A stretch of 14,590 nt of DNA from Alphaproteobacteria bacterium (GTDB lineage Bacteria; Pseudomonadota; Alphaproteobacteria; Rhodospirillales; Rhodospirillaceae). The position numbers and the translations under genes are program-made. The stretch spans positions 1 through 14,590 of the forward strand of contig JADGDA010000037.1 in the NCBI GenBank assembly GCA_015228695.1, in the 5' to 3' direction. The stretch's first letter is position 1. Every line of letters starts with the position of its first letter. Positions 1 to 6,865 of this stretch are shown one piece after another. Under the pieces are notes generated by a model. The model did no database searches and was not told the DNA's origin. It saw only the letters and a program-made list of their open reading frames with translations.

Positions 1-19
1 GAAGGCCGGGCCTCCGTGG

Positions 20-2812
20 TCAGGAGGACGCGGACATGCGCGCCACCACGGCGGCGACCTCCGCGAGCGCCTGATGCACCCGCGCGAGGGGCGCGGCCGC
101 CCGCCCCACCTTTCCCTGGTCGAGGTGTTCCTGAATTTCGGCGCAGATGTCGCCGAGGCGCATCGCGCCGATCATCCGCGCCGACCCCTTGAGGGAGTGG
201 GCGGCCTCCCGGGCCGTCGCCACGTCGCCGGCGGCAAGGCTGCGCTCGATCTCGCCGACCAGGGAGGGCGCGCGTTCCAGGAAATCGTCGAGAATGATCC
301 GCATCGTCCGGTCGTCGCCGCCGGTCGCTTCGCGGAGAAGGGACACTTCCAGAACCGCCGCTCCGGAATAATCGGGGGTCTTGAGGGGGGACGCCCCATC
401 CGACGGCGGAACCCGCCGCCTCAGTTCCAGGGCCCTGGGCAGGAAGCGGCGCACGATCGACTCGATGTCGGCGATGCCGATGGGCTTCTTGAGACAGGCG
501 TCCATGCCCGCGCCGTGGCACTGGGCCTCCGTCGTGGCCATCACGTCGGCGGTCACGGCGATGACGGGAAGATGGCGGCCGCCCGCCTGTTCCCGGGCCC
601 GGACCCGTCCGACGAGCGCGTACCCGTCCATGTCGGGCATGTGGCAGTCGGTCAGGAGCAGGCCATAGCCGTGTTTTTCCAGGGCCGCCAACGCCTCGAT
701 CCCGTTCCCGACGATATCGGCCGCGAGACCGATCCGCGTCAGCATCATGCCGATCACGGTCTGGTTGGTGGGATTGTCCTCGGCGATCAGGATCATCGTC
801 CCGTTCTTCCGGGCCTCCTCCGGATCGGGAGGATAATAGTTGACGCCGAGGAGACGGTTGCCCGCCGCGGGAGAGGTGGCATCCTGAGCCGGGGCGAGGG
901 GTTCGAGGCCGAGGGCCCCGGCGGCGATGGCCCACAGCCGGTCCCTGGAAACGGGTTTTGCCAGAATAGCGAAGGCATCGGGAAAGCGCTCCCTGGCCTG
1001 GGCGACGCCGGAGCGCGGCAGCATCGCCACGGTCTTCGTATCCCTGAACCCCCCGGAGACGGCGATGGTCGCCACCAGCTTCTCCGACCCGTGAAACGGA
1101 AAGCCGTCATCGATCAGGACGAGATCGACCGGACGTCCGGACGCGACTTTCCCCCGCATCAGGTCGTGGGCCTGGGCTGCGGTCTCCACCGTCTCGATCT
1201 CGGCGCCCCCGAAGGCCAGATACTGGTGGATGATCCGGGACAGGATGCGGTTTTCCGTGACCACGAGGATGCTCTTGCCGCTCAACCGCCCCTTGTAGGA
1301 GGTCCTGTGGTCGGGCTTGATGCCGAACGGCACCCGGACCCAGAAGACCGAGCCCGCCCCCGGCGCGCTTTCCACGCCGATCTCGCCCCCCATCAGACCG
1401 GTCAGGGCGCGGCAGATCGACAGCCCCAGTCCGGTGCCGCCGAAACGCCGCGTGATCGAGTTGTCTCCCTGGCTGAAGGGCTGGAACAGCTTTCTTTGCG
1501 TCTCGGCATCGATCCCGATTCCCGTGTCCTGGACCCGGAACAGCAGGGTGACCGTATCCGTGGTCGCGCTTTCCGCCTTCACGTCGATGGTGACGTGGCC
1601 GTGCCCGGTGAACTTGATGGCGTTGCCGACGAGGTTGGTCAGAATCTGGCGGACGCGGATGGGGTCGCCCTCCAGGTGGTCGGGAATGGTCGGATCGACC
1701 AGACTGAGAAGCTGGGTTCCCCTGTCGTGGGCGCGGGGACCGAGCAGGTCGGCCACCTGTTCGACCACCTGACTGACGGAAAAGGAGGTCATCTCCAGTT
1801 CCAACCTGCCGGCCTCGATCTTCGAGAAATCCAGGATATCGTTGATGATGCTGAGCAGAAGCGCGCCCGAGTCGCGGATGATCGTGGTCATGCTCGACTG
1901 TTCGGGGGTCTGCCCCGTCTGCTCCAGCATCTCCGCCATGCCGATGATCCCGTTCATCGGGGTGCGGATTTCGTGGCTCATGGAGGCGAGGAATTCGCTC
2001 TTGGCGCGGTTGGCCTGGAGCGCCTCGGCCTTTTCCCTGATGACGGTGATGTCGGTGAGGACCGACACGACGCTGCCGTCCAGGCTCTGGCGCTCGCGCA
2101 GCAGGAACGCCTTTCCGTCCGTGAACTCCAGGTCCAGTTGCGCCTCCGGCTGTTCGCGGCGCTTCAGATAGGCGCGCGTCCAGTCCTCGGGCGGGCCGGG
2201 CATCCGGAGCCGCCCGGACAGGGCCAGCGCGGCCAGCGTCTGCGAGAAGGACCACCCGCGCCCGAACCCCTCCGCCAAGTCCCCGAAGCGCCCGGCAAAG
2301 GGGGCGTTGAACAACTCCAGGGCGCCGTCGGGGGACCACAGGGCGACCCCGTCATCCACGATGTCGATCACGTTCTGAAGGCGCGCCCGGTCGCGGTCGC
2401 GCTCGGTGACGTCGGTCCAGCGCCCGATGATGCATCCGCCGGGCAGAACGGTCTCGTCCACCTCGAACGTGCGGCCGTCGCTCAAGGTCTCCTCGGCCGG
2501 CCCGGCGCCCGAACGGTGGAGCGCCAGCCTCTTCCGTATCCATCCCTCGGGATTGACGACCGCCTCGGGACCGGAGATTTCCCCCCGCGTCACCAACAGG
2601 CGCAGCAGCGCCTCGAACGAACGCCCGACGGGATCGCCCGAACCCAGCAGACCGCCGTAGAGATCGGAGAGAACCCGGTTGCAGCGGATCAGGACGTCGG
2701 AGGCGTCGAACAGGCCGACGCCAATGCCGGAGCGGTCGAGGGAGACGAGAAGGGCGCCCAGGAACGAGGCATCACCCGCGACCGGCGGAACGTCGGGCCC
2801 ATCGACCTCCAC
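20..2812 (-). CDS. Hybrid sensor histidine kinase/response regulator (PAS-PAS-HisKA-HATPase-REC-REC-Hpt)
   Basis: A 930-residue multistep phosphorelay kinase with no predicted membrane segment, so probably cytosolic. Two PAS-like domains (about 20-140 and 145-258, each ending in a TDVT/TDIT motif) precede the dimerisation domain, whose H-box SHEIRTPMNG places the phospho-accepting histidine at H280. The ATPase domain has an N-box (NLVGNAIKFT, about 393-402), G1 box DTGIG (429-433) and G2 box FGGTGLGL (457-464). REC1 (about 513-635) is atypical: the usual acidic pair is replaced by T519-E520. REC2 (about 673-790) is canonical, with E678-D679, phospho-acceptor D722 and K775. The C-terminal Hpt domain carries H872 (AHSLKGSARM). 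The start is GTG, chosen because GGGGGGAGGA lies just upstream. No cognate regulator is adjacent, so the input signal and output are unknown. The family assignment is secure. Confidence 0.95.
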   Translation of the reverse strand: MEVDGPDVPPVAGDASFLGALLVSLDRSGIGVGLFDASDVLIRCNRVLSDLYGGLLGSGDPVGRSFEALLRLLVTRGEISGPEAVVNPEGWIRKRLALHRSGAGPAEETLSDGRTFEVDETVLPGGCIIGRWTDVTERDRDRARLQNVIDIVDDGVALWSPDGALELFNAPFAGRFGDLAEGFGRGWSFSQTLAALALSGRLRMPGPPEDWTRAYLKRREQPEAQLDLEFTDGKAFLLRERQSLDGSVVSVLTDITVIREKAEALQANRAKSEFLASMSHEIRTPMNGIIGMAEMLEQTGQTPEQSSMTTIIRDSGALLLSIINDILDFSKIEAGRLELEMTSFSVSQVVEQVADLLGPRAHDRGTQLLSLVDPTIPDHLEGDPIRVRQILTNLVGNAIKFTGHGHVTIDVKAESATTDTVTLLFRVQDTGIGIDAETQRKLFQPFSQGDNSITRRFGGTGLGLSICRALTGLMGGEIGVESAPGAGSVFWVRVPFGIKPDHRTSYKGRLSGKSILVVTENRILSRIIHQYLAFGGAEIETVETAAQAHDLMRGKVASGRPVDLVLIDDGFPFHGSEKLVATIAVSGGFRDTKTVAMLPRSGVAQARERFPDAFAILAKPVSRDRLWAIAAGALGLEPLAPAQDATSPAAGNRLLGVNYYPPDPEEARKNGTMILIAEDNPTNQTVIGMMLTRIGLAADIVGNGIEALAALEKHGYGLLLTDCHMPDMDGYALVGRVRAREQAGGRHLPVIAVTADVMATTEAQCHGAGMDACLKKPIGIADIESIVRRFLPRALELRRRVPPSDGASPLKTPDYSGAAVLEVSLLREATGGDDRTMRIILDDFLERAPSLVGEIERSLAAGDVATAREAAHSLKGSARMIGAMRLGDICAEIQEHLDQGKVGRAAAPLARVHQALAEVAAVVARMSASS

Positions 2813-2885
2813 CTTCGTCCTCCCCCCCGTCGGAGCTTCTCCGCCCGGATACCGGCCTCGCGATGGGCCGGGACGTGGAATAAAG

Positions 2886-2960
2886 TGGTGGGCGGTACTG
2901 GGATTGAACCAGTGGCCCCCACGATGTCAACGTGGTGCTCTCCCGCTGAGCTAACCGCCC
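2886..2960 (-). tRNA. tRNA-Val (anticodon GAC)
   Basis: A complete cloverleaf reads on the minus strand. The acceptor arms GGGCGGT and ACCGCCC pair perfectly, the D arm is GCTC/GAGC, the anticodon stem is CCACG/CGTGG around loop TTGACAT (anticodon GAC, reading GTC), and the T arm ACTGG/CCAGT surrounds TTCAATC. The discriminator is A and the CCA end is encoded. A small hairpin (CCGGCC, 8-nt loop, GGCCGG at 2852-2871) lies 14 nt past the 3' end but has no T-run, so termination there is uncertain; read-through toward the kinase gene is possible. Confidence 0.98.
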
Positions 2961-3019
2961 ACTTTATGCGCCTCGGAAGATTTCCACCCCGTTCCCCGGT
3001 GAAGCCGAGCCGCCGGGGA

Positions 3020-3049
3020 TATAAATCGCAATCCGTCACCCCTTGTCAA
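3020..3049 (-). promoter_or_regulatory. Probable sigma-70 promoter of tRNA-Val
   Basis: Read on the minus strand, a perfect TTGACA (3044-3049) is followed after 18 bp by TTTATA (3020-3025) within the AT-rich run TTTATATCC. A GC-rich discriminator (CCCCGGCGG) follows, as is common in stringently controlled stable-RNA promoters. The predicted start is about 50 nt upstream of the mature tRNA 5' end. It lies between the hydrolase stop codon and the tRNA. Confidence 0.65.
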
Positions 3050-3075
3050 CCCCCCCGCTCGGCGCCCCCCCGGAG

Positions 3076-4068
3076 TTACCGCGAACGGATCGAGCGGCGG
3101 TCGGCGCCGGAGGGGAGGGGGGCGTCGGGGGCGGCGATCCAGGACGCGATGTCGTCCAGCGCCACCTCGGCCTTCAGATCGCGCAGCAGCATGTGATATC
3201 CGTCCGGGTAAAGCGCCACCCGTCTTTGCCCCCCATCCCTGGGAAGCCTGTCCACGACGCTCTCGACCGCGTTCTTCGGGATGACCTCGTCCTTTTCCCC
3301 ATAGAGCAGGAGGGCGGGGACCGGAAGCCGGGATGCCGAGGCCAGGGCCTCGTCCATCAGGTCGACCAGCCCGAGCAGGGTGTCGACGCGGGTCTCCTTG
3401 ATGATCAGGGGGTCGCGGCCGAGGGCGCGCAGCATCTCGATGTTGTCCGAGGGCATGATGTTCAGCCCCCGTCCGCTCAGCCGCAGCCAGGGCACCGTGC
3501 GGGAGGTCAGGAACAGGGCGGTCCGGTAGAGGAGCGGCATGGTGGAGCGCCCCCAGACAGCCGGGGCCACCAGGATGAGGCCGTCGGCCTTCGGGGCCTC
3601 GGGTCCCGCCGCCGCCGTCATGACCACCGCTCCGCCCATGCTGTCCCCCAGCAGGAACAGCGGAACGCCGGGGTGGAGGCGGCGCAGTTCGGCCACGGCG
3701 TCGCCCAGGTCCCGGACCATGGGACCCGTTCCCGCCCACAGTCCCGCATGGGGAGATGCGCCGAAGCCGCGCTGGTCGTAGGCATAGACGGCATGTCCCC
3801 GCTCCGCCAGATGCCGGCCCGCGGTCTCGAAGGCGTTGGCGTAGTCGTTGAACCCGTGCAGGGCCAGCACCACCGCCCGGGGACCGTCGTGAACCGGCTT
3901 CCAGCAGCGCAGGGGAAGGGACAGGCCATCCCGGGTGTGAAAACGCCCGTCGCCGATGCGGGGAGAGACTCCGGAAAGGGGGCCGGCCGGCTGCTGCATG
4001 GGGGTGCACGCTCCCAAGGTCCACGCCAGGAGGACCCCGATAAGGACAAGGATAAGGACCCGCGTCAG
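3076..4068 (-). CDS. Alpha/beta hydrolase lipoprotein (monoacylglycerol lipase/lysophospholipase-like)
   Basis: A 330-residue serine hydrolase. With the proposed CTG start it begins with a short basic stretch, a hydrophobic segment (about 4-18) and lipobox LGAC with lipidated C21, so it is likely anchored to the inner or outer membrane facing the periplasm. The hydrolase fold shows LHGF (oxyanion region, about 70-73), nucleophile S143 in GDSMGG, acid D260 in YGEKDEVIP and histidine H292 in DGYHML. Spacing and order match the monoacylglycerol lipase/Hydrolase_4 group, where GHSMGG is more usual. No ATG, GTG or TTG precedes the signal peptide after the upstream stop; the first ATG (after the lipobox) would delete the signal. 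The CTG sits in CTGA overlapping the ABC ATPase TGA, with GGAG about 8 nt upstream, implying translational coupling. The substrate is unknown. Confidence 0.85.
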   Translation of the reverse strand: MTRVLILVLIGVLLAWTLGACTPMQQPAGPLSGVSPRIGDGRFHTRDGLSLPLRCWKPVHDGPRAVVLALHGFNDYANAFETAGRHLAERGHAVYAYDQRGFGASPHAGLWAGTGPMVRDLGDAVAELRRLHPGVPLFLLGDSMGGAVVMTAAAGPEAPKADGLILVAPAVWGRSTMPLLYRTALFLTSRTVPWLRLSGRGLNIMPSDNIEMLRALGRDPLIIKETRVDTLLGLVDLMDEALASASRLPVPALLLYGEKDEVIPKNAVESVVDRLPRDGGQRRVALYPDGYHMLLRDLKAEVALDDIASWIAAPDAPLPSGADRRSIRSR

Positions 4069-5066
4069 CCTTCGTCTCCGACCCCGTGGCGGGTGAGTTG
4101 CAGGAAAATATCCTCCAGATCGGTCTCCTCGGTGGAGACGTCGGCGATGACGAGGCCCGCGTTCCTGACGGCCTCCAGCAGGGCATCGATCCGGGCGTTG
4201 CTCGGATGATAGCGGAAGACCAGCCGCCCGTCCTCCCTCACCTCGGGGGCGAACGCCTTCAACCCGGAGGGAATGCCGGACAGCGGCTCCTGCAACGACA
4301 CGGTCAGCGCCTTGCTGTCGATCCGCTTCAACAGGGAAGCGGTGGTGTCGCAGGCGATCAGGCGCCCCCGGTCGATGATGGCGACGCGGTCGCACAACTG
4401 CTGCGCCTCCTCCAGGTAATGGGTGGTCAGAAGGATGGTCACCCCAGCGGCGTTCAGTCCTTTCACCGAGTCCCAGAGCTGGCGGCGCAGATCGATGTCC
4501 ACCCCGGCCGTCGGCTCGTCGAGCACCAGAACCGGCGGCGAATGGACCATCGCCTTGGCCACCAGCAACCTCCGCCGCATCCCGCCCGAGAGCGTCCGGG
4601 CATAGGCGTCCGCCTTGCCGGACAGACCGACCGCCGCCAGAATGTCGTCGGTGCGGCGCTCGCTCCGGGGGACCCCGTACATCCCGGCCTGAACGTCCAG
4701 GACCTCGCGCGGGGTGAAAAAGGGGTCCAGGTTGAGTTCCTGGGGGACCACGCCGATGGCCATGCGCGCTTCCCGCTCGTGGGTTTCGACGTCCCAGCCC
4801 CAGATCCGCGCGCTGCCCGACGTCTTCAGCGTCAACCCGGCCATGATGTTGATCAGGGTCGACTTCCCGGCCCCGTTCGGCCCGAGCAGACCGAAGAAAG
4901 ACCCCCGGGGCACCGTCAGGGTGACGTCGTCGAGCGCCGGATGGAGCGAAGCGCCGCCCCGCCGGCCATAGGTCTTGCACAGGTGGGCGATCTCGACGGC
5001 GTTGTCGGGGGCCTCGTCGGAGCGCCGCTTGGACGCGGCGGGGGAATTACGCTGAAACAGGGACAT
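4065..5066 (-). CDS. ABC transporter ATP-binding protein, YadG-like (ABC-2 export type)
   Basis: A 333-residue soluble ATPase subunit. It shows Walker A GPNGAGKS (62-69), Q-loop Q109 (VVPQE), signature LSGGM (159-163), Walker B VLVLDEP with E184, a D-loop after AGVD and switch H216 (TTHY). The sequence around the Q-loop and signature resembles YadG, which normally pairs with an ABC-2 permease (YadH type). No permease gene is adjacent on either side, so the partner is probably encoded elsewhere. The C-terminal 90 residues form the extra domain typical of drug/polysaccharide exporters. An in-frame TTG at 5117 would add 17 residues, but it lies upstream of the best promoter candidate, so ATG 5066 is preferred. 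The ribosome site is weak. The gene is co-transcribed with, and overlaps, the downstream hydrolase. Confidence 0.9.
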   Translation of the reverse strand: MSLFQRNSPAASKRRSDEAPDNAVEIAHLCKTYGRRGGASLHPALDDVTLTVPRGSFFGLLGPNGAGKSTLINIMAGLTLKTSGSARIWGWDVETHEREARMAIGVVPQELNLDPFFTPREVLDVQAGMYGVPRSERRTDDILAAVGLSGKADAYARTLSGGMRRRLLVAKAMVHSPPVLVLDEPTAGVDIDLRRQLWDSVKGLNAAGVTILLTTHYLEEAQQLCDRVAIIDRGRLIACDTTASLLKRIDSKALTVSLQEPLSGIPSGLKAFAPEVREDGRLVFRYHPSNARIDALLEAVRNAGLVIADVSTEETDLEDIFLQLTRHGVGDEG

Positions 5067-5088
5067 GGCCAACCGTCGGACAGGGGCG

Positions 5089-5117
5089 ATAGAATGCGTT
5101 GGATCGCCCGCCGGCAA
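5089..5117 (-). promoter_or_regulatory. Candidate promoter for ABC ATPase-hydrolase unit
   Basis: On the minus strand TTGCCG (5112-5117) and TTCTAT (5089-5094) are separated by 17 bp, giving a predicted start about 16 nt upstream of ATG 5066. The -35 matches consensus at four of six positions and the -10 at three, so this is modest evidence. It overlaps the divergent plus-strand promoter candidate almost completely. Confidence 0.35.
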
Positions 5118-5127
5118 TGGGTATCAT
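5099..5127 (+). promoter_or_regulatory. Candidate promoter for the zinc-finger gene
   Basis: TTGGAT (5099-5104), a 17-bp spacer and TATCAT (5122-5127, five of six consensus positions) would start transcription near 5134, about 45 nt before the ATG at 5180. It occupies the same DNA as the divergent promoter candidate of the ABC unit, so the two could compete for polymerase. Confidence 0.4.
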
Positions 5128-5179
5128 CGCCCTGTCCCGGGGGTCAATGTCCTTGGCGCGCAAAGGGGGGGTGCACATC

Positions 5180-5365
5180 ATGACGGAAACGAACGCCATC
5201 AAGGTCACGGAAACGGTCGAGACCGACCACCCGGTCGTGACCTGCGACTCCCACGGCCACCCCCGCGTCGCCCTGCGCGTCTCCCCCGAGACCCGGGAGG
5301 TGGTCTGCCCCTATTGCAGCCGCCGGTTCGTCCTCGCGCACGGGGCAAAGACGCCCGCTCACTGA
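5180..5365 (+). CDS. Small zinc-finger domain protein (NDUFS6-like)
   Basis: A 61-residue protein with the ligand pattern of the short bacterial proteins related to the C-terminal domain of the complex I subunit NDUFS6: C22, H27 (GHPRVAL), C43 and C46 (CPYC), followed by RRFVL. This pattern binds one zinc ion in the mitochondrial protein. The bacterial members' role is not settled, though they are widespread in alphaproteobacteria. ATG 5180 is chosen because AAAGGGGGG lies about 10 nt upstream; an in-frame GTG at 5171 is too close to that site, and longer starts add residues with no similarity to the family. The stop lies only 7 bp from the convergent glutamine-synthetase-family stop, with no terminator between them. 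Confidence 0.8.
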   Translation: MTETNAIKVTETVETDHPVVTCDSHGHPRVALRVSPETREVVCPYCSRRFVLAHGAKTPAH

Positions 5366-5372
5366 ACCGGTA

Positions 5373-6722
5373 TCACACGTTCAGCAGCAGGTACTCCCGC
5401 TCCCACGAGCTGACCACGCGCTGATAGGCGCTCCACTCGGCCTCCTTGACCGCGATCAGCGTCTTGGCGAAGGTCTCGCCCAGAAGCTCGTGCAGCGCCT
5501 TCGCCGAGGCGAACTTGCCGATGGCGCCCGGCAGGTGGCGGGGCAGGCCGTGGGCCCGGTCATAGCCGCTGCCGGTGATCGCCTTCACCGGATCGATCTG
5601 CTCCACCATGCCGAGATAGCCGCAGGCCAGCGACGCGGCGATGGCCAGATAGGGATTGGCGTCGGCGCCGCCGACCCGGTTTTCGACCCGCATGGATTGG
5701 GGCAGGGAGAGGGGAACCCGCAGACCGACCGTGCGGTTGTCGCGCGCCCAGTGCATGTTGATGGGCGCGTCGAAGTCCGGCACCAGCCGGCGATAGCTGT
5801 TGACGTTGGGCGCGAGCAGCAGCATGGCCGACGGCAGGTATTTTTGCAGACCGCCGATATGCCACAGGAACAGGTCGGAGTCCCGGCCCTCCTCGACCTG
5901 GGCGAACAGATTGGTCCCGGAGGCGTCGTCGTGGACGCTCTGATGGATGTGCATGGCGCTGCCCGGCTCCTTGTCCATGGGCTTGGCCATGAACGTGGCG
6001 TAGACGTCGTGACGCAGGGCCGCCTGCCGCACCGTGCGCTTGAACAAGAACACCTGATCGGCCAGGTCCAGGGGCTCGCCGTGCTTGAAGTTGATCTCCA
6101 TCTGGGCCGCGCCGGCCTCGTGGTGCAGGGTCTCGACGTCCAATCCCTGCTGCCGGCAAAAGTTGTAGACGTCCTCGAACAGCGGATCGAACTCGTTGAC
6201 GGCGTCGATTCCATAGGACTGCCGCCCGGTCTCCGGCCGCCCGGAACGGCCGATGGGGGGCTCCAGCGGGTAATCGGGATCGGTGTTGACCTTGACCAGA
6301 AAGAATTCCAGTTCGGGGGCGACGACCGGCTTCCAGCCCATTTCCTTGTAACGCTCCAGGACCCGGCGGAGAACCTGACGCGGAGCCATCCCGACCGGGC
6401 TGCCGTCGGCGTAGTGGCAGTCGTGGATCACCTGGGCGGTCGGCTCGTCGTACCAGGGAACGATCCGAATCGAGCTTGGATCGGGCTGGAGATAGATGTC
6501 GATGTTGGCCTCGTTGCTCGGGTCCTCCTCGGGATAGTCCCCGGTGACCGTCTGGACGAAGACCGACTCCGGCAGGCGCAGCCCCCGGTCCTTGCCGCTG
6601 TTGAGGAAGCGGCGGGCGGGCAGGATTTTGCCGCGGGGAACCCCCGACATGTCGGCGACCAGACATTCCACTTCGCTGATGCCACGGCTACGCAGCCATT
6701 CTTCAAGGGTTTCCATGCTCAT
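5373..6722 (-). CDS. puuA: Gamma-glutamylputrescine synthetase-like (glutamine synthetase family)
   Basis: A 449-residue cytosolic ATP-dependent ligase of the glutamine synthetase superfamily. In the PuuA subgroup it joins glutamate to putrescine as the first step of polyamine breakdown. Visible family features are an N-terminal beta-grasp domain containing DMSGVPRGK (24-32), PELEFF with metal ligands E137/E139, HHEAGAAQMEIN with E202 and E209, AMHIHQS with H258, and RVENRVGGADANPYL with E347. The length is close to E. coli PuuA (about 470). The divergent neighbour is a PuuB-like oxidase, which supports polyamine use over true glutamine synthesis; related FluG/GlnT-type enzymes using other amines cannot be excluded. 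The start is ATG 6722, with a second ATG two codons later; the ORF extends upstream, but that part is not family-like and overlaps the intergenic region. Confidence 0.88.
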   Translation of the reverse strand: MSMETLEEWLRSRGISEVECLVADMSGVPRGKILPARRFLNSGKDRGLRLPESVFVQTVTGDYPEEDPSNEANIDIYLQPDPSSIRIVPWYDEPTAQVIHDCHYADGSPVGMAPRQVLRRVLERYKEMGWKPVVAPELEFFLVKVNTDPDYPLEPPIGRSGRPETGRQSYGIDAVNEFDPLFEDVYNFCRQQGLDVETLHHEAGAAQMEINFKHGEPLDLADQVFLFKRTVRQAALRHDVYATFMAKPMDKEPGSAMHIHQSVHDDASGTNLFAQVEEGRDSDLFLWHIGGLQKYLPSAMLLLAPNVNSYRRLVPDFDAPINMHWARDNRTVGLRVPLSLPQSMRVENRVGGADANPYLAIAASLACGYLGMVEQIDPVKAITGSGYDRAHGLPRHLPGAIGKFASAKALHELLGETFAKTLIAVKEAEWSAYQRVVSSWEREYLLLNV

Positions 6723-6865
6723 CCCAACCTGTGCTCCGAGACTTCCCGACGTGCGCGCCGGACGCGGCGAAACATTCGTGACATGACGGCTTGAACGAGG
6801 CAAAGGGGGCGTGCTACTGGACCCGCCATTCGCCTCGGGCGCCACGCACTGGACCGACATCACCC
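6723..6865. promoter_or_regulatory. Divergent puuA/puuB regulatory region
   Basis: This 143-bp gap must hold both promoters of the divergent pair. No convincing sigma-70 boxes stand out: TTGAAC (6791) with an 18-bp spacer to TACTGG is the best plus-strand candidate and is weak. The 8-bp direct repeat ACTGGACC occurs at 6816-6823 and 6848-6855, 32 bp (about three helical turns) apart, and could be a regulator site. No clear GG-N10-GC sigma-54 element was seen. Confidence 0.4.

Noticed and set aside
74..3196. Very long plus-strand open frame (1040 codons) opposite the kinase gene and crossing the tRNA
   Set aside because: It is antisense to a clear multidomain kinase and runs through a tRNA gene. 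The product is rich in Gly/Arg/Pro/His without domain motifs, as expected from the complementary frame of high-GC coding DNA.
3076..4980. Single 634-codon ABC-hydrolase fusion on the minus strand
   Set aside because: The upstream half of that frame is an out-of-frame shadow of the ABC ATPase, which is intact in another frame with all motifs. The hydrolase begins at the CTGA overlap.
6723..6863. N-terminal extension of the PuuA-like protein by 47 residues
   Set aside because: The added residues do not resemble the family and cover the divergent promoter region. Tandem ATGs at 6722 and 6716 fit the family N-terminus.
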